A stretch of DNA of 64,000 bases. It comes from Croceibacterium atlanticum. GTDB lineage: Bacteria; Pseudomonadota; Alphaproteobacteria; Sphingomonadales; Sphingomonadaceae. The translations under genes were made by a program, and so were the position numbers. The stretch spans positions 620,001 to 684,000 of the forward strand of contig NZ_CP011452.2 of NCBI RefSeq assembly GCF_001008165.2, in the 5' to 3' direction. The notes beneath the pieces are model-generated. The model did not search any database and had not been told where the DNA came from. It worked only from the letters and a program-made list of their open reading frames with translations. Of this stretch, positions 19,478-29,748 are shown piece after piece; position 1 is the stretch's first letter; every line of letters starts with the position of its first letter.

Positions 19478-20203
19478 TCAGTTTCCTTCCAGCTCCACGT
19501 CACCGGCATGGATGACATGCATTGTCCCGTCATCCAAGCGCAGTTGCAGCGCTCCATCCGGCGCAAGCCCTTCGAACTTGCCGGAGGTTTTCTGCCCTTT
19601 GCCGTCATGAACCGAAAGGGCGGAGCCGATTGGATGTGCCGCTGATAACCAACGCGTCAACAGCGGACCAAGGCCGAACTGGCGCCAGCGCCCGAGTTCG
19701 CGATCGAACTGGTGCGCCAATTCACGCGCAAAGGCATCGCGACCGGGAACAGGGCCGGAATCGGCCAGGCTACGTGTTTCCCGATCGGCAAGTCGGGGTG
19801 CGGCAGCGAGATTTACCCCGACACCGATAACGGCGTAGTCGCCCCGGCGTTCAAGCAGGATGCCGCAAAATTTCGATCCCGCGATCAGCACGTCATTCGG
19901 CCATTTGAGGAAAACACCTAATGGACGCGCAAGGGTGGCGAACACGGCTTCGTACACCGCCAGGGACGTGACGAAGGAGAGGCTGGGTGCCGGCGGATCC
20001 TGGGGCGACAAATGAACCACTGTCGACCCCATGAAATTGCCGCGCGCGTCCAGCCATCTCCGCCCTTGCCTGCCCCGACCGGATGTCTGCCGGTCGGCGA
20101 CAAGCCATGTTCCTTCGGCAATGTTCTCGCCCGCTTCCAGACGCGCGATCAGATCAGCATTCGTCGATCCGGTTTCGCGAACAGTCTCGAAGCGCGCCGA
20201 CAA
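19478..20203 (-). CDS. birA: Biotin--[acetyl-CoA-carboxylase] ligase
   Basis: Activates biotin as biotinyl-AMP and attaches it to carrier proteins such as AccB. At 241 residues it is a catalytic-only (group I) form: no N-terminal DNA-binding domain is present, so it is not expected to act as a repressor. TSGRGRQGR, near residue 45, is the biotinyl-AMP binding loop, followed by WPNDVLIAGSKFCGILLE. The start is TTG at 20203, one base after the nuoN stop; no ATG or GTG offers a better start. Confidence 0.93.
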   Translation of the reverse strand: MSARFETVRETGSTNADLIARLEAGENIAEGTWLVADRQTSGRGRQGRRWLDARGNFMGSTVVHLSPQDPPAPSLSFVTSLAVYEAVFATLARPLGVFLKWPNDVLIAGSKFCGILLERRGDYAVIGVGVNLAAAPRLADRETRSLADSGPVPGRDAFARELAHQFDRELGRWRQFGLGPLLTRWLSAAHPIGSALSVHDGKGQKTSGKFEGLAPDGALQLRLDDGTMHVIHAGDVELEGN

Positions 20204-20204
20204 A

Positions 20205-21668
20205 TCAGGCCAGCAATAGCAGCGACGCGGCAGCGCTGTCAGCCAGGTCGCCCAACCAACCCGTCAACAGATAACCGAGCGGAGAAATGAACACCGTACT
20301 GATGGCCAGCAGCGCCCAATGCGACCAGTCACTCTTGCCGACGACCTTGTTGGCCGGTTCGTCAAAGAACATGATCTTGACGATCTTGATGTAATAGAAC
20401 GCGCCAATCACCGAAGCAGCGATACCCAGCGCCGCCAGCACGATAAGATCGGCCTCGACCGCAGCACGGAACACCACAAACTTGCCCCAGAACCCAAACA
20501 GGGGCGGGATGCCGGCCGTGCTGAACATCAGCGCCATGAGGCACCATGCCAGAGCAGGACGGGTGGTCGAAAGACCGGCCAGATCGGAAATTGCCTCCAC
20601 CGGATTGCCATCCGCATCGCGCAGCATGAGCACGGCGACGAAGCTGCCGACAGTCATCGCCACATAGATCGCGAGGTAAACGAGCATGGCGCTGGCGCCT
20701 GCGAGCGTACCCGTTGCCAGGCCGATGAGGATGAAGCCGATATTGTTGATCGACGAATAGGCCAGCAGTCGTTTGACATTAGACTGCCCGATGGCGCCCA
20801 ATGCGCCGACCACGATCGAAGCCAGGGCGGCAAATACCACAATTTGCTGCCACGCATCGGCCTGCATCCCGAACGGATCCAGAGCGACACGGGCTGTCAG
20901 CGCGACCGCTGCGACCTTGGGCGCAGTGGCAAAGAAGGCGGTAACCGGCGTGGGTGCGCCTTCGTAAACATCGGGCGTCCACATGTGGAAGGGGACGGCG
21001 CTCATCTTGAAGGCCAGACCCGCCAGCACGAAGATCAGGCCGAACAGAGCACCGGTGGCAAGTTCACCATCCAGTGCAACGCGAATACCTTCAAAACTCG
21101 TCGTGCCGGTAAAACCATAGGTCAGGCTCATGCCGAACAGCAGGATGCCGCTCGCCAATGCACCGAGAACGAAATATTTGAGACCAGCTTCTGCCGAACG
21201 GTTATCGCTCCGCAGGAACGCTGCGAGTACGTAGGCGGAAAGGCTGTTCAGTTCGAGACCGATATAGAGGGTCAGCAAGTCCGTCGCCGAAACCATGATG
21301 CTCATGCCAAGCGTGGCGAAGAGCACGAGGACCGGGAATTCGGCGCGCATCGATCCAGTGCGCTCCAGGAAGGACGGAGCCACGATCAGCACCGCACCCG
21401 ATGCCGCAAAGATCATCAGCTTGGCAAAACCGGCAAAGGCGTCGGCACGGAACTGCCCGCCAAATGCCATGGTATCCGGCCCTGCAGCGCCCGCGCAAAC
21501 TGCCGGAGCTACAAGGAAGAAACACGCGCCGAGCGCGACACAGGCGAGCACGCTGATGGTGCGCGACGCCTTGTCGCCCGACCATGCAGCAACAAGCAAC
21601 AACGCGAGACCGCTCAACGACAGCAGGATCTCCGGCGCAATCAGCGCAAGGGAGGCCTTGAATTCCAT
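20205..21668 (-). CDS. nuoN: NADH-quinone oxidoreductase subunit N
   Basis: Antiporter-like proton-pumping subunit of complex I. The 487 residues contain about 14 membrane helices and the family signature FHMWTPDVYEGAPTPVTAFF in the middle of the protein, with the key Lys/His residues of the antiporter fold. The start shares one base with the nuoM stop (TGATG). Downstream birA begins after a single base. Confidence 0.96.
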   Translation of the reverse strand: MEFKASLALIAPEILLSLSGLALLLVAAWSGDKASRTISVLACVALGACFFLVAPAVCAGAAGPDTMAFGGQFRADAFAGFAKLMIFAASGAVLIVAPSFLERTGSMRAEFPVLVLFATLGMSIMVSATDLLTLYIGLELNSLSAYVLAAFLRSDNRSAEAGLKYFVLGALASGILLFGMSLTYGFTGTTSFEGIRVALDGELATGALFGLIFVLAGLAFKMSAVPFHMWTPDVYEGAPTPVTAFFATAPKVAAVALTARVALDPFGMQADAWQQIVVFAALASIVVGALGAIGQSNVKRLLAYSSINNIGFILIGLATGTLAGASAMLVYLAIYVAMTVGSFVAVLMLRDADGNPVEAISDLAGLSTTRPALAWCLMALMFSTAGIPPLFGFWGKFVVFRAAVEADLIVLAALGIAASVIGAFYYIKIVKIMFFDEPANKVVGKSDWSHWALLAISTVFISPLGYLLTGWLGDLADSAAASLLLLA

Positions 21669-23200
21669 CAGTGCGCCTCCCCGTGCGCTTCGTCTTCTTC
21701 GGCGGCCTGCGGCTCGCCAATTGTCAAATGTGCATCGCTCTCAGGCGCAGAAGGGGCCAGGCGGGCGTCGAGTGCCTGGATATCCTGCCGCATGGGAGCG
21801 AGGAAACTTTCCGGATAGATACCCATCCACATCACGGCTGCTGCCAGCGAACCGAGCATCAGCCATTCACGCTTGTCGAGATCCGGCATGGCCGCGGCAT
21901 CAGCGTTCTTCTGCTCTCCGAAAGCCACGCGGCGATAGAGATAAAGCATATATGCAGCGCCAAGAATAATGCCGGTGGTGCACACGAAAGCCGCCCAGCT
22001 TGAAACCTGGTAGATACCGGCAAGGCTGAGAAATTCCGCGACAAAGCCACTCGTGCCCGGAAGGCCGATGCTGGCCATCGTGAACAGCATGAAGAAGGTC
22101 GCGTAACGCGGCATGTTGATCGACAACCCGCCATAGCGACTGATCTCGCGTGTATGCAGCCGATCGTAGATTACGCCGACACAGAGGAAAAGTGCACCGG
22201 ATACGAGCCCGTGGCTCAGCATCATGATCATGGCGCCTTCCAGACCCTGCGTGTTGAAGGCGAAGAGGCCGACCGTCACGATCGCCATATGGGCAACCGA
22301 GCTATAGGCGATCAGCTTTTTCATATCGTGCTGCACGAGCGCAATGAGGCTGGTGATCACCACCGCAGCCATGGACAGCCCCCAGACCAGCCAGGCCAGT
22401 TCGGCGCTGGCATCGGGGAACATGGGCAGCGAGAAACGGATGAAGCCATATCCACCCATCTTGAGCAGGACGCCGGCAAGTATGATCGACCCAGCTGTCG
22501 GCGCCTGAACGTGCGCATCGGGCAACCATGTGTGCACAGGCCACATCGGCATCTTGACCGCGAAGCTGGCAAAGAAAGCGAGGAACAGCCAGATTTGCGC
22601 CTGTACCGGGAAATCATAGGCCATCAGGGTCGGAATATCCGTCGTGCCGGCTTCATTCACCATCCACAGCATCGCGATCAGCATCAGAACCGATCCGAGA
22701 AGCGTGTAGAGGAAGAATTTGTAGCTGGCGTAGATCCGGTTATCGCCGCCCCAGATACCGATGATCAGATACATCGGGATCAGGCCTGCTTCGAAGAAGA
22801 TGTAGAACAGGAACAGGTCCTGCGCGGCGAAGACGCCGATCATCAGCACTTCCATCATCAGGAAGGCGGACATGTATTCGCCGACACGCCTGGTGATGGA
22901 ATTCCAGCTCGCACCGATGCAGATCGGCATCAGGAACACGCTGAGTACGATCAGCATAAGGGCAATGCCATCAATGCCCAGCGCCCATTCGAAACCGGCG
23001 AAGATCGGCGCGCGTTCGACAAATTGCCACTGCGCGCCGCCAATGTCGAAATTGGCCCAGAGCACTATGCCCAGAGCGAGATCGATCAGCGTGGCCGCTA
23101 GCGCGATGGCGCGTGCCGTCTTTGCTTCGGAGAACAGGCAGGCAATCGCACCGACCAGCGGGACGAGCAACATCAAGGAGAGAATGGGGAAGCCTTCCAT
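21668..23200 (-). CDS. nuoM: NADH-quinone oxidoreductase subunit M
   Basis: Antiporter-like proton-pumping subunit of complex I, 510 residues and about 14 membrane helices. The central signature MWPVHTWLPDAHVQAPTAGS is complete, and the N-terminal half carries FEAGLIPMYLIIGIWGG with the essential glutamate. A charged, histidine-containing tail (last 30 residues) follows the final helix. One-base overlap with nuoL upstream and with nuoN downstream. Confidence 0.96.
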   Translation of the reverse strand: MEGFPILSLMLLVPLVGAIACLFSEAKTARAIALAATLIDLALGIVLWANFDIGGAQWQFVERAPIFAGFEWALGIDGIALMLIVLSVFLMPICIGASWNSITRRVGEYMSAFLMMEVLMIGVFAAQDLFLFYIFFEAGLIPMYLIIGIWGGDNRIYASYKFFLYTLLGSVLMLIAMLWMVNEAGTTDIPTLMAYDFPVQAQIWLFLAFFASFAVKMPMWPVHTWLPDAHVQAPTAGSIILAGVLLKMGGYGFIRFSLPMFPDASAELAWLVWGLSMAAVVITSLIALVQHDMKKLIAYSSVAHMAIVTVGLFAFNTQGLEGAMIMMLSHGLVSGALFLCVGVIYDRLHTREISRYGGLSINMPRYATFFMLFTMASIGLPGTSGFVAEFLSLAGIYQVSSWAAFVCTTGIILGAAYMLYLYRRVAFGEQKNADAAAMPDLDKREWLMLGSLAAAVMWMGIYPESFLAPMRQDIQALDARLAPSAPESDAHLTIGEPQAAEEDEAHGEAH

Positions 23201-25263
23201 CAGACGAGCACCCAGCTGATTGCCGCGACAAGGCCGATCAGCATCACCAATGCATAACTATAGAGATAACCCGACTGGATCTTGTGGGCGAGAACGGAAC
23301 CTTTCTCGACCACCCAGGCCGCACCATTGGGGCCGAAGCGATCGATCAGGCCGACATCGCCGCGCTGCCAGAACTGGCGGCCGAGCCAGAAGGCGGGTTT
23401 CACGAAAATGAAATTGTAGAGCTCGTCGAAATACCACTTGTTAAACAAGAAGCGGTAGATCGGCCCCAGCTGCGCTGCCGCCTTCTGTGGCACCGAGGTG
23501 TTGCGGATATAGGCATACCAGGCGATCGCCAGCCCGATCAGCATCACGATACTGGCCGACAGCTTCACCCAGAGCGGCACTTCATGCATCGAATGGATCA
23601 AATGCTCATTGAACGCGATCGAGCCGTTCCAGAAGGCCTCGCTTTCGATAAAGCTCGGGCTGAATATGTAACCGGCAAACACGGCACCGAACGACAGCAC
23701 GATGAGCGGCACGAGCATTACCCACGGGCTTTCATGCGGATGATAGCCGGCAGTGCCATCTTCATGATCGTTCGAGGGCACGTGATGAGCGACGTCATGC
23801 CCGGCGTCTTCCTGTGAAGGCGGATTAGCATCGTTCGGTTCAGCATGTCCGTGATGAACGGCGTGCTGGATATGCTCGCTTTCTGCCCAACGCGGTTTGC
23901 CCCAGAACGTGAGGAACATCAGGCGCCAGGAATAGAAACTGGTCAGCAATGCGGCAAACGCGCCCAGCCAGAAAGCCGTACGGCCCATTTCGGTACCGCT
24001 GGCGAATGCTGCTTCGAGAATGGCGTCCTTGGAATGGAAGCCCGCGAAGCCGGCATGGAGCCAGTAGATACCGACGCCGGTAATCGCCAGCGTCCCGGCC
24101 ATCATCGCCCAGAAGGTAATCGGGATGTGCTTACGCAGGCCGCCATAGTACCGCATATCCTGTTCGTGATGCATGGCATGAATGACCGAGCCGGCACCGA
24201 GGAACAGCAATGCCTTGAAAAAGGCGTGCGTGAAGAGATGGAACATGGCCGCGCCATACGCGCCTACGCCTGCGGCGAAGAACATGTAGCCGAGCTGCGA
24301 ACAGGTGGAATAAGCGATGACGCGCTTGATATCCCACTGGGTCGTGCCAACCGTCGCGGCGAAGAAACAGGTGGCGCCGCCGACAAAAGTGACGAAGGTC
24401 AGCGCCGCCGGAGCCGCTTCAAACATCGGTGACAGGCGGCAAACCATGAACACGCCTGCAGTCACCATGGTTGCCGCATGGATCAGCGCGGAAACCGGCG
24501 TCGGGCCTTCCATCGCGTCCGGCAACCAGGTGTGTAGGCCAAGCTGCGCCGATTTACCCATGGCGCCCACGAACAGCAGCAGGCAGATGATCGTCATCGT
24601 GTCGAGCTGCATGCCGAGGAAGCCGATGGTAGAGGCACCCTTCATAGCTGGCGCCGCTTCCAGGATCTCGGCAATGGAGGTCGTCTGGAACACCAGGAAT
24701 GTACCGAAAATTCCCAGCATGAAGCCAAGGTCGCCTACGCGATTGACTACAAAGGCCTTGATCGCGGCTGCGCTGGCGCTGGGCTTCCTGAACCAGAAAC
24801 CGATGAGCAGATAGCTCGCGAGGCCCACGCCTTCCCAACCGAAGAACATCTGCACCAGATTATCCGCGGTCACCAGCATCAGCATCGCGAAGGTGAACAG
24901 CGAAAGATAGGCGAAGAAGCGGGGCTGGTCGGGATCCTCCGACATGTATCCCCAGCTATAGAGATGGACCAGCGCGGAAACACTGGTGACAACCACCAGC
25001 ATGATCGCGGTGAGCGTATCCACGCGCAACGCCCAGTCGAAGGTCAGCGCGCCGGATTGAACCCATTTGAGGACGGGCACCACCGTGGTGGGAACATCGC
25101 CTGCAAGGAAGGTGATGAAGATAGGCCAGCTGAGTGCACAGGCAATGAGCAGCGCGCCGGTCGTGACGACCTTGGCGGCAACATTGCCGATGGCACGGTT
25201 ACCGAAACCGGCGATGATCGCCGCGAGCAGCGGCAGGAAGACGATTACCAGAACCGAGGACAC
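23200..25263 (-). CDS. nuoL: NADH-quinone oxidoreductase subunit L
   Basis: Distal antiporter-like subunit of complex I with the long lateral helix. The 687-residue protein contains [20 protein letters not shown] and [19 protein letters not shown] hydrophilic loop at about residues 460-511 holds roughly eleven histidines among acidic residues (for example [11 protein letters not shown]). The start is GTG at 25263, three bases after the nuoK stop. It overlaps nuoM by one base. Confidence 0.96.
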   Translation of the reverse strand: MSSVLVIVFLPLLAAIIAGFGNRAIGNVAAKVVTTGALLIACALSWPIFITFLAGDVPTTVVPVLKWVQSGALTFDWALRVDTLTAIMLVVVTSVSALVHLYSWGYMSEDPDQPRFFAYLSLFTFAMLMLVTADNLVQMFFGWEGVGLASYLLIGFWFRKPSASAAAIKAFVVNRVGDLGFMLGIFGTFLVFQTTSIAEILEAAPAMKGASTIGFLGMQLDTMTIICLLLFVGAMGKSAQLGLHTWLPDAMEGPTPVSALIHAATMVTAGVFMVCRLSPMFEAAPAALTFVTFVGGATCFFAATVGTTQWDIKRVIAYSTCSQLGYMFFAAGVGAYGAAMFHLFTHAFFKALLFLGAGSVIHAMHHEQDMRYYGGLRKHIPITFWAMMAGTLAITGVGIYWLHAGFAGFHSKDAILEAAFASGTEMGRTAFWLGAFAALLTSFYSWRLMFLTFWGKPRWAESEHIQHAVHHGHAEPNDANPPSQEDAGHDVAHHVPSNDHEDGTAGYHPHESPWVMLVPLIVLSFGAVFAGYIFSPSFIESEAFWNGSIAFNEHLIHSMHEVPLWVKLSASIVMLIGLAIAWYAYIRNTSVPQKAAAQLGPIYRFLFNKWYFDELYNFIFVKPAFWLGRQFWQRGDVGLIDRFGPNGAAWVVEKGSVLAHKIQSGYLYSYALVMLIGLVAAISWVLV

Positions 25264-25266
25264 GAC

Positions 25267-25572
25267 TTATCCCTTCATCCGGTTGGCGTCGTCGACCGCA
25301 ATTGTGCCGCGACTACGGAAATAGATCACCAGGATGGCGAGACCGATCGCCGCCTCTCCGGCAGCAACAGTGAGTACGAACATCGCGAATATCTGACCAG
25401 TCAGATCGCCCAGAAATGCGCTGAAAGCGACAAGATTGATGTTCACGGCAAGCAGGATCAACTCGATCGCCATCAGGATGACGATGATGTTCTTCCGATT
25501 GAGGAAGATCCCGAGAACGCCGAGCACGAACAGGATCGAGCTCACCACGACATAGTGTTCGATGCCGATCAC
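25267..25572 (-). CDS. nuoK: NADH-quinone oxidoreductase subunit K
   Basis: Small membrane subunit of complex I (MrpC-like) that forms part of the proton pathway. It has 101 residues and three membrane helices with the conserved glutamates in [20 protein letters not shown]. The start is GTG at 25572, overlapping the nuoJ stop as GTGA. Confidence 0.96.
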   Translation of the reverse strand: MIGIEHYVVVSSILFVLGVLGIFLNRKNIIVILMAIELILLAVNINLVAFSAFLGDLTGQIFAMFVLTVAAGEAAIGLAILVIYFRSRGTIAVDDANRMKG

Positions 25573-26189
25573 AGCTCGACCCCCTTTCCGATTTCCGGAC
25601 GCGTCTTCACGATCGCATCTTCCGGACGGCGCGAAACCTGTTTCGCGATATTCTGGTGACCGCGCACGGCGCGTGCTTCGCGATGCGTCAACACAATGGC
25701 GCCGACCATCGCAACGAGCAGGATGATACCTGCGCTTTCGAACAGGAACAGATATTTGCCGTAAAGCAGAGCACCGATATTCTCGATATTGCTTTCACCG
25801 ATAATCGGCGCAGCGTCGCCCATCGGAGTGCCCAGTTCCATCGCGCCGGCGCGATATGCGCCCACACCAAGCACCAGTTCCGCCAGCAGGATGATCGCTA
25901 TCGCGATGCCCAGCGGGAAGTTCTTGACGAACCCGGCCCGCAGTTCAGCAAAATCGATGTCGAGCATCATGACGACAAACAGGAACAGAACCGCGACGGC
26001 GCCGACATATACAATCACCAGCAGCATGGCGATGAATTCGGCACCGACCAGGACCATTAGGCCGGCGGCGTTGAAGAAGGCCAGGATCAGCCACAACACC
26101 GAATGCACGGGGTTGCGAGCCATGATCGTCAAGGCTCCGCTGGCAATGACCAGCACGGCGAATAGATAAAAGGCGAAGGTGTGAATCAT
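25569..26189 (-). CDS. nuoJ: NADH-quinone oxidoreductase subunit J
   Basis: Membrane subunit of complex I with five helices; 206 residues, normal length. The segment [21 protein letters not shown] is the conserved third helix region with its pi-bulge. The C-terminal 35 residues are hydrophilic. A 27-bp gap separates it from nuoI, the largest gap in the nuo run. It overlaps nuoK by four bases. Confidence 0.95.
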   Translation of the reverse strand: MIHTFAFYLFAVLVIASGALTIMARNPVHSVLWLILAFFNAAGLMVLVGAEFIAMLLVIVYVGAVAVLFLFVVMMLDIDFAELRAGFVKNFPLGIAIAIILLAELVLGVGAYRAGAMELGTPMGDAAPIIGESNIENIGALLYGKYLFLFESAGIILLVAMVGAIVLTHREARAVRGHQNIAKQVSRRPEDAIVKTRPEIGKGVEL

Positions 26190-26216
26190 GATGCCCCGAA
26201 CGGTACCGCGCGCCGG

Positions 26217-26702
26217 TTAGCGATAGGGCGCATCGGCTTCAAGGTTCGCGGCGATTGCACGCTCCCACTTGTCCCCGTTCGCCAGCAGTTTCGCCTTGTC
26301 GTACAGCAATTCCTCGCGCGTTTCTGTGGAATATTCGAAATTCGGGCCCTCGACGATGGCATCCACCGGGCAAGCTTCCTGGCAGAAACCGCAATAGATG
26401 CATTTCGTCATGTCGATATCGTAGCGCGTCGTGCGGCGGCTGCCGTCCTCACGCGGTTCGGCCTCGATCGTGATGGCCTGCGCCGGGCAGACTGCTTCGC
26501 ACAATTTGCATGCGATGCAGCGTTCCTCGCCATTGGGATAGCGGCGCAGCGCGTGCTCTCCACGGAAGCGAGGGCTCAGCGGGTTCTTTTCATAGGGATA
26601 GTTGATCGTCGCCTTCGGCTTGAAGAAATACTTCAAGGTCAGCGAGTGGGCCTTGAGAAATTCCCACAGCGTGAAGGATTTGACGAGTTGAGCGACACTC
26701 AT
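26217..26702 (-). CDS. nuoI: NADH-quinone oxidoreductase subunit I
   Basis: Peripheral-arm subunit that carries two [4Fe-4S] clusters (N6a and N6b) linking NuoG to NuoB. At 161 residues it is full length. The two ferredoxin motifs are [12 protein letters not shown] and [12 protein letters not shown], each followed later by the partner proline. It overlaps nuoH by four bases (ATGA). Confidence 0.97.
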   Translation of the reverse strand: MSVAQLVKSFTLWEFLKAHSLTLKYFFKPKATINYPYEKNPLSPRFRGEHALRRYPNGEERCIACKLCEAVCPAQAITIEAEPREDGSRRTTRYDIDMTKCIYCGFCQEACPVDAIVEGPNFEYSTETREELLYDKAKLLANGDKWERAIAANLEADAPYR

Positions 26703-27745
26703 GCGCCATACCTCGTTAACATCAGATAGCCGGAGACCAGAACCACGAAGAGCAGGCTCATCGGCAGAAACACTTTCCAGCCAAGCCGCATCAGCTGGTC
26801 ATAGCGATAGCGCGGCACCGTAGCCTTTACCCAGCTGAACACGAAGAAGAAGAAGAACGTCTTCAGCAGCAGCCATACGATTCCCGGCACGTAATAGAGC
26901 GGAGCCCAATCGACCGGTGGCAGCCAGCCACCGAAGAACAACACCGCGTTCAGCGTGCACATCAGCAGCACATTGGCATATTCGCCGAGCCAGTAGAGCG
27001 CGAAGGCCATGGACGAATATTCGGTCTGGTAACCGGCCACGAGTTCGCTTTCCGCTTCGGTCAGGTCGAACGGTGCGCGGGCGGTTTCCGCCATGGCCGA
27101 GATCAGGAACACGACCCACATCGGGAACAGCAACGGATTAAACGCGAAGGCGTTGATAAATCCGAATATATGACCCTGTTGCGCTTCGATGATGCCGTTC
27201 ATGTTGAACGTGCCGGCCCACAGTACGACGCAGATCAGGATGAAGCCGATAGAAACTTCATAGGAGATCATCTGCGCCGCGGCGCGCATGGCTGAGAAGA
27301 AGGGATATTTCGAGTTTGATGCCCAGCCTGCGATCACCACGCCATATGTTCCGAGGGAACTTATCGCGAGGACATAGAGAAGGCCGACATTGATATCCGC
27401 GAGCACCGCGCCCGAATTGAACGGGATCACCGCCCAGGCCATCAACGCGACGGTGAAGGTGATGATCGGAGCGATCAGGAACAGGCCCTTATTCGCCGCC
27501 GCAGGGACGATCGTTTCCTGCAAAAAGACCTTCAGACCATCCGCGAAGCTCTGCAACACGCCGAAGGGGCCGACCACGTTCGGGCCCCGGCGAAGAGCGA
27601 AGGCGCCCCAGAAACGGCGTTCGGCGTAGATAACCATCGCGACCGCAAGCATGAGCGGCAGCGCGATCAGCAGGATTCCGCAGATCGTGGCAACAAACCA
27701 CGCCCAGTCGTAAGTCATGCCGAGTTCTTGGAAGAATGCGGTCAT
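26699..27745 (-). CDS. nuoH: NADH-quinone oxidoreductase subunit H
   Basis: Membrane subunit that joins the peripheral arm and forms the quinone chamber and the entry of the E-channel. It has 348 residues and about eight helices. The conserved [19 protein letters not shown] is near residue 54, and [14 protein letters not shown] supplies the acidic loop residues. It overlaps nuoG upstream (ATGA) and nuoI downstream (ATGA). Confidence 0.97.
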   Translation of the reverse strand: MTAFFQELGMTYDWAWFVATICGILLIALPLMLAVAMVIYAERRFWGAFALRRGPNVVGPFGVLQSFADGLKVFLQETIVPAAANKGLFLIAPIITFTVALMAWAVIPFNSGAVLADINVGLLYVLAISSLGTYGVVIAGWASNSKYPFFSAMRAAAQMISYEVSIGFILICVVLWAGTFNMNGIIEAQQGHIFGFINAFAFNPLLFPMWVVFLISAMAETARAPFDLTEAESELVAGYQTEYSSMAFALYWLGEYANVLLMCTLNAVLFFGGWLPPVDWAPLYYVPGIVWLLLKTFFFFFVFSWVKATVPRYRYDQLMRLGWKVFLPMSLLFVVLVSGYLMLTRYGA

Positions 27746-29748
27746 TCCGCAGCCTCCGCCAGTTCTTCAGCCTGGAGCAGCTCTGCGGAGCATCGCTGCA
27801 TGGTCGGGCTTGCCCGGCTGATCGGGTTGGTCATGTAGAAGTCCTTGATCGGATAGGCGATCAGCCCTTCTGCCTTTGCGGACGCATCGGCTTCCGGAAG
27901 CGCCCCGTAATCCGCCAGGCCTTCAATGCCAAGAGCCGGAACTTCCGCAATCATCGCTGTGCGCAATTCGTCGAAGCTGTTGAAGCCTACTTCCACACCC
28001 AGAGCATCGGCGAGGGCGCGCAGGATCGTCCAGTCTTCGCGGGCATCACCGGGTGCGAACACGGCCTTGTCGGCGAATTGTACGCGACCTTCAGTATTCA
28101 CATAAGTGCCTGGCTTTTCGGTGAAAGCACTCGCCGGAAGGATGATGTCGGCAGCATGGGCGCCCTTGTCGCCGTGATGGCCGATATAGACCTTCAGCGC
28201 ATTCTCGAACCTGGTGAAGTCCACTTCATCCGCGCCAAGCGCCAGGAGCAGCTTGGGCTGTGCGTCCACCAGATCGGCGATGCCGCCCTTCTGTGCATAG
28301 CCGAGCATGAGCGCACCCATCCGCGCGGCAGAGAAATGCAGGACATTGAACCCGTTCCACCCGTCGCGGACGAGCTTGAACTTCTCCGCGAAAGCCAGAG
28401 CCGGATCGAGCGCTCCAGCAGCAAGTCCAGCGCCGCCAAGGATGATTGCCGGCTTTTCTGCTCCCTGGAACGCCTCGGTCACCTGCGCAGGCAGATCGTT
28501 GAGAAAGGCCGCATCATCGCCGATGAACTGTGCCGGATAGGTGGTTTCCCATTCCGGCCCGATCAGGAAAATCTTCGCCCCTCTTTTTGCCGCCTTGCGC
28601 AGGCGCACATTGAGCAGCGGCGCTTCCCAGCGAATATGGCTGCCGACCACCAGAATGGCATCGGCTTCCTCGATCCCGGCAAAGGTCGAGTTGAAATTAA
28701 CGGCCGCGAGATTTTCGGTCGGATAGGCCATCCCGGTCTGCCGGCTTTCGATCAGGCTGGAACCGAGCGCACCGATCAGCTTCTTCGCGGCAAACATGGT
28801 TTCGCAATCGAGCATGTCGCCGGCGATAGCGGCCACATCCTTGCCTGGCTTGACCTTGGCGATCGCCTTGAATGCCTCGTCCCAGCTGGCCTGCTGCAAC
28901 TTGCCACGTTTGCGGATCCAGACCTTGTCGAGACGCCGGCGGACAAGCCCGTCAACCTGGTACCGCGCCTTGTCGCTGATCCACTCCTCATTCACATCGT
29001 CATTGATGCGGGGGAGCGCGCGCAATACTTCGCGGCCTCGGCTATCGATCCGGATATTCGCCCCCATCGCATCCGAAACGTCGATCGAAAGCGTCTTCTT
29101 AAGCTCCCATGGACGCGCCTCATAGGCGTAGGGCCGGCTCGTCAGCGCGCCGACAGGGCACAGATCGATCACATTCGCGGAAAGCTCGTGCTTCGCGGCA
29201 TGTTCCAGATAGGTCGTGATCTGCATGTCTTCGCCGCGATAGAGCGCGCCGATTTCGTCAACACCGGCCACTTCTTCGGAGAAGCGGACGCAGCGTGTGC
29301 AGTGAATGCAGCGGGTCATCACCGTCTTGATCAGCGGACCCATATATTTCTCAGTCACCGCGCGCTTGTTCTCGTGATAGCGCGTGCCGCCACGGCCATA
29401 GGCCAGGCTTTGGTCCTGCAGATCGCATTCGCCGCCCTGGTCACAGATCGGGCAATCGAGCGGGTGGTTGATCAGCAGGAACTCCATCACGCCTTCGCGA
29501 GCCTTCTTGACCATCTCGCTATCGGTGCGGATTTCCTGGCCTTCGGTGGCAGGCAGCGCGCAACTCGCCTGCGGCTTCGGCGGTCCGGGCTTCACTTCGA
29601 CCAGACACATGCGGCAATTGCCGGCGATGGACAGCCGTTCATGATAGCAGAAACGCGGGATTTCCTTGCCGGCCAGCTCGCAGGCCTGCAGCACGGTGGC
29701 GCCTGCCGGGACCTCGATTTCCTGTCCGTCTACGGTTACTTTAGGCAT
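27742..29748 (-). CDS. nuoG: NADH-quinone oxidoreductase subunit G
   Basis: Largest peripheral subunit of complex I, 668 residues. The N-terminal ferredoxin domain has the [2Fe-2S] cysteines (CYHER, GNCRMC), then DCPICDQGGECDLQDQ and CIHCTRCVRF for further clusters. The rest is a molybdopterin-oxidoreductase-like domain without cofactor. The start at 29748 (MPKVTVDG) is supported by homology and by a TAATG one-base overlap with the upstream secreted-protein gene; the open frame extends upstream to 29868 but that part is not family-like. Confidence 0.96.
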   Translation of the reverse strand: MPKVTVDGQEIEVPAGATVLQACELAGKEIPRFCYHERLSIAGNCRMCLVEVKPGPPKPQASCALPATEGQEIRTDSEMVKKAREGVMEFLLINHPLDCPICDQGGECDLQDQSLAYGRGGTRYHENKRAVTEKYMGPLIKTVMTRCIHCTRCVRFSEEVAGVDEIGALYRGEDMQITTYLEHAAKHELSANVIDLCPVGALTSRPYAYEARPWELKKTLSIDVSDAMGANIRIDSRGREVLRALPRINDDVNEEWISDKARYQVDGLVRRRLDKVWIRKRGKLQQASWDEAFKAIAKVKPGKDVAAIAGDMLDCETMFAAKKLIGALGSSLIESRQTGMAYPTENLAAVNFNSTFAGIEEADAILVVGSHIRWEAPLLNVRLRKAAKRGAKIFLIGPEWETTYPAQFIGDDAAFLNDLPAQVTEAFQGAEKPAIILGGAGLAAGALDPALAFAEKFKLVRDGWNGFNVLHFSAARMGALMLGYAQKGGIADLVDAQPKLLLALGADEVDFTRFENALKVYIGHHGDKGAHAADIILPASAFTEKPGTYVNTEGRVQFADKAVFAPGDAREDWTILRALADALGVEVGFNSFDELRTAMIAEVPALGIEGLADYGALPEADASAKAEGLIAYPIKDFYMTNPISRASPTMQRCSAELLQAEELAEAAE

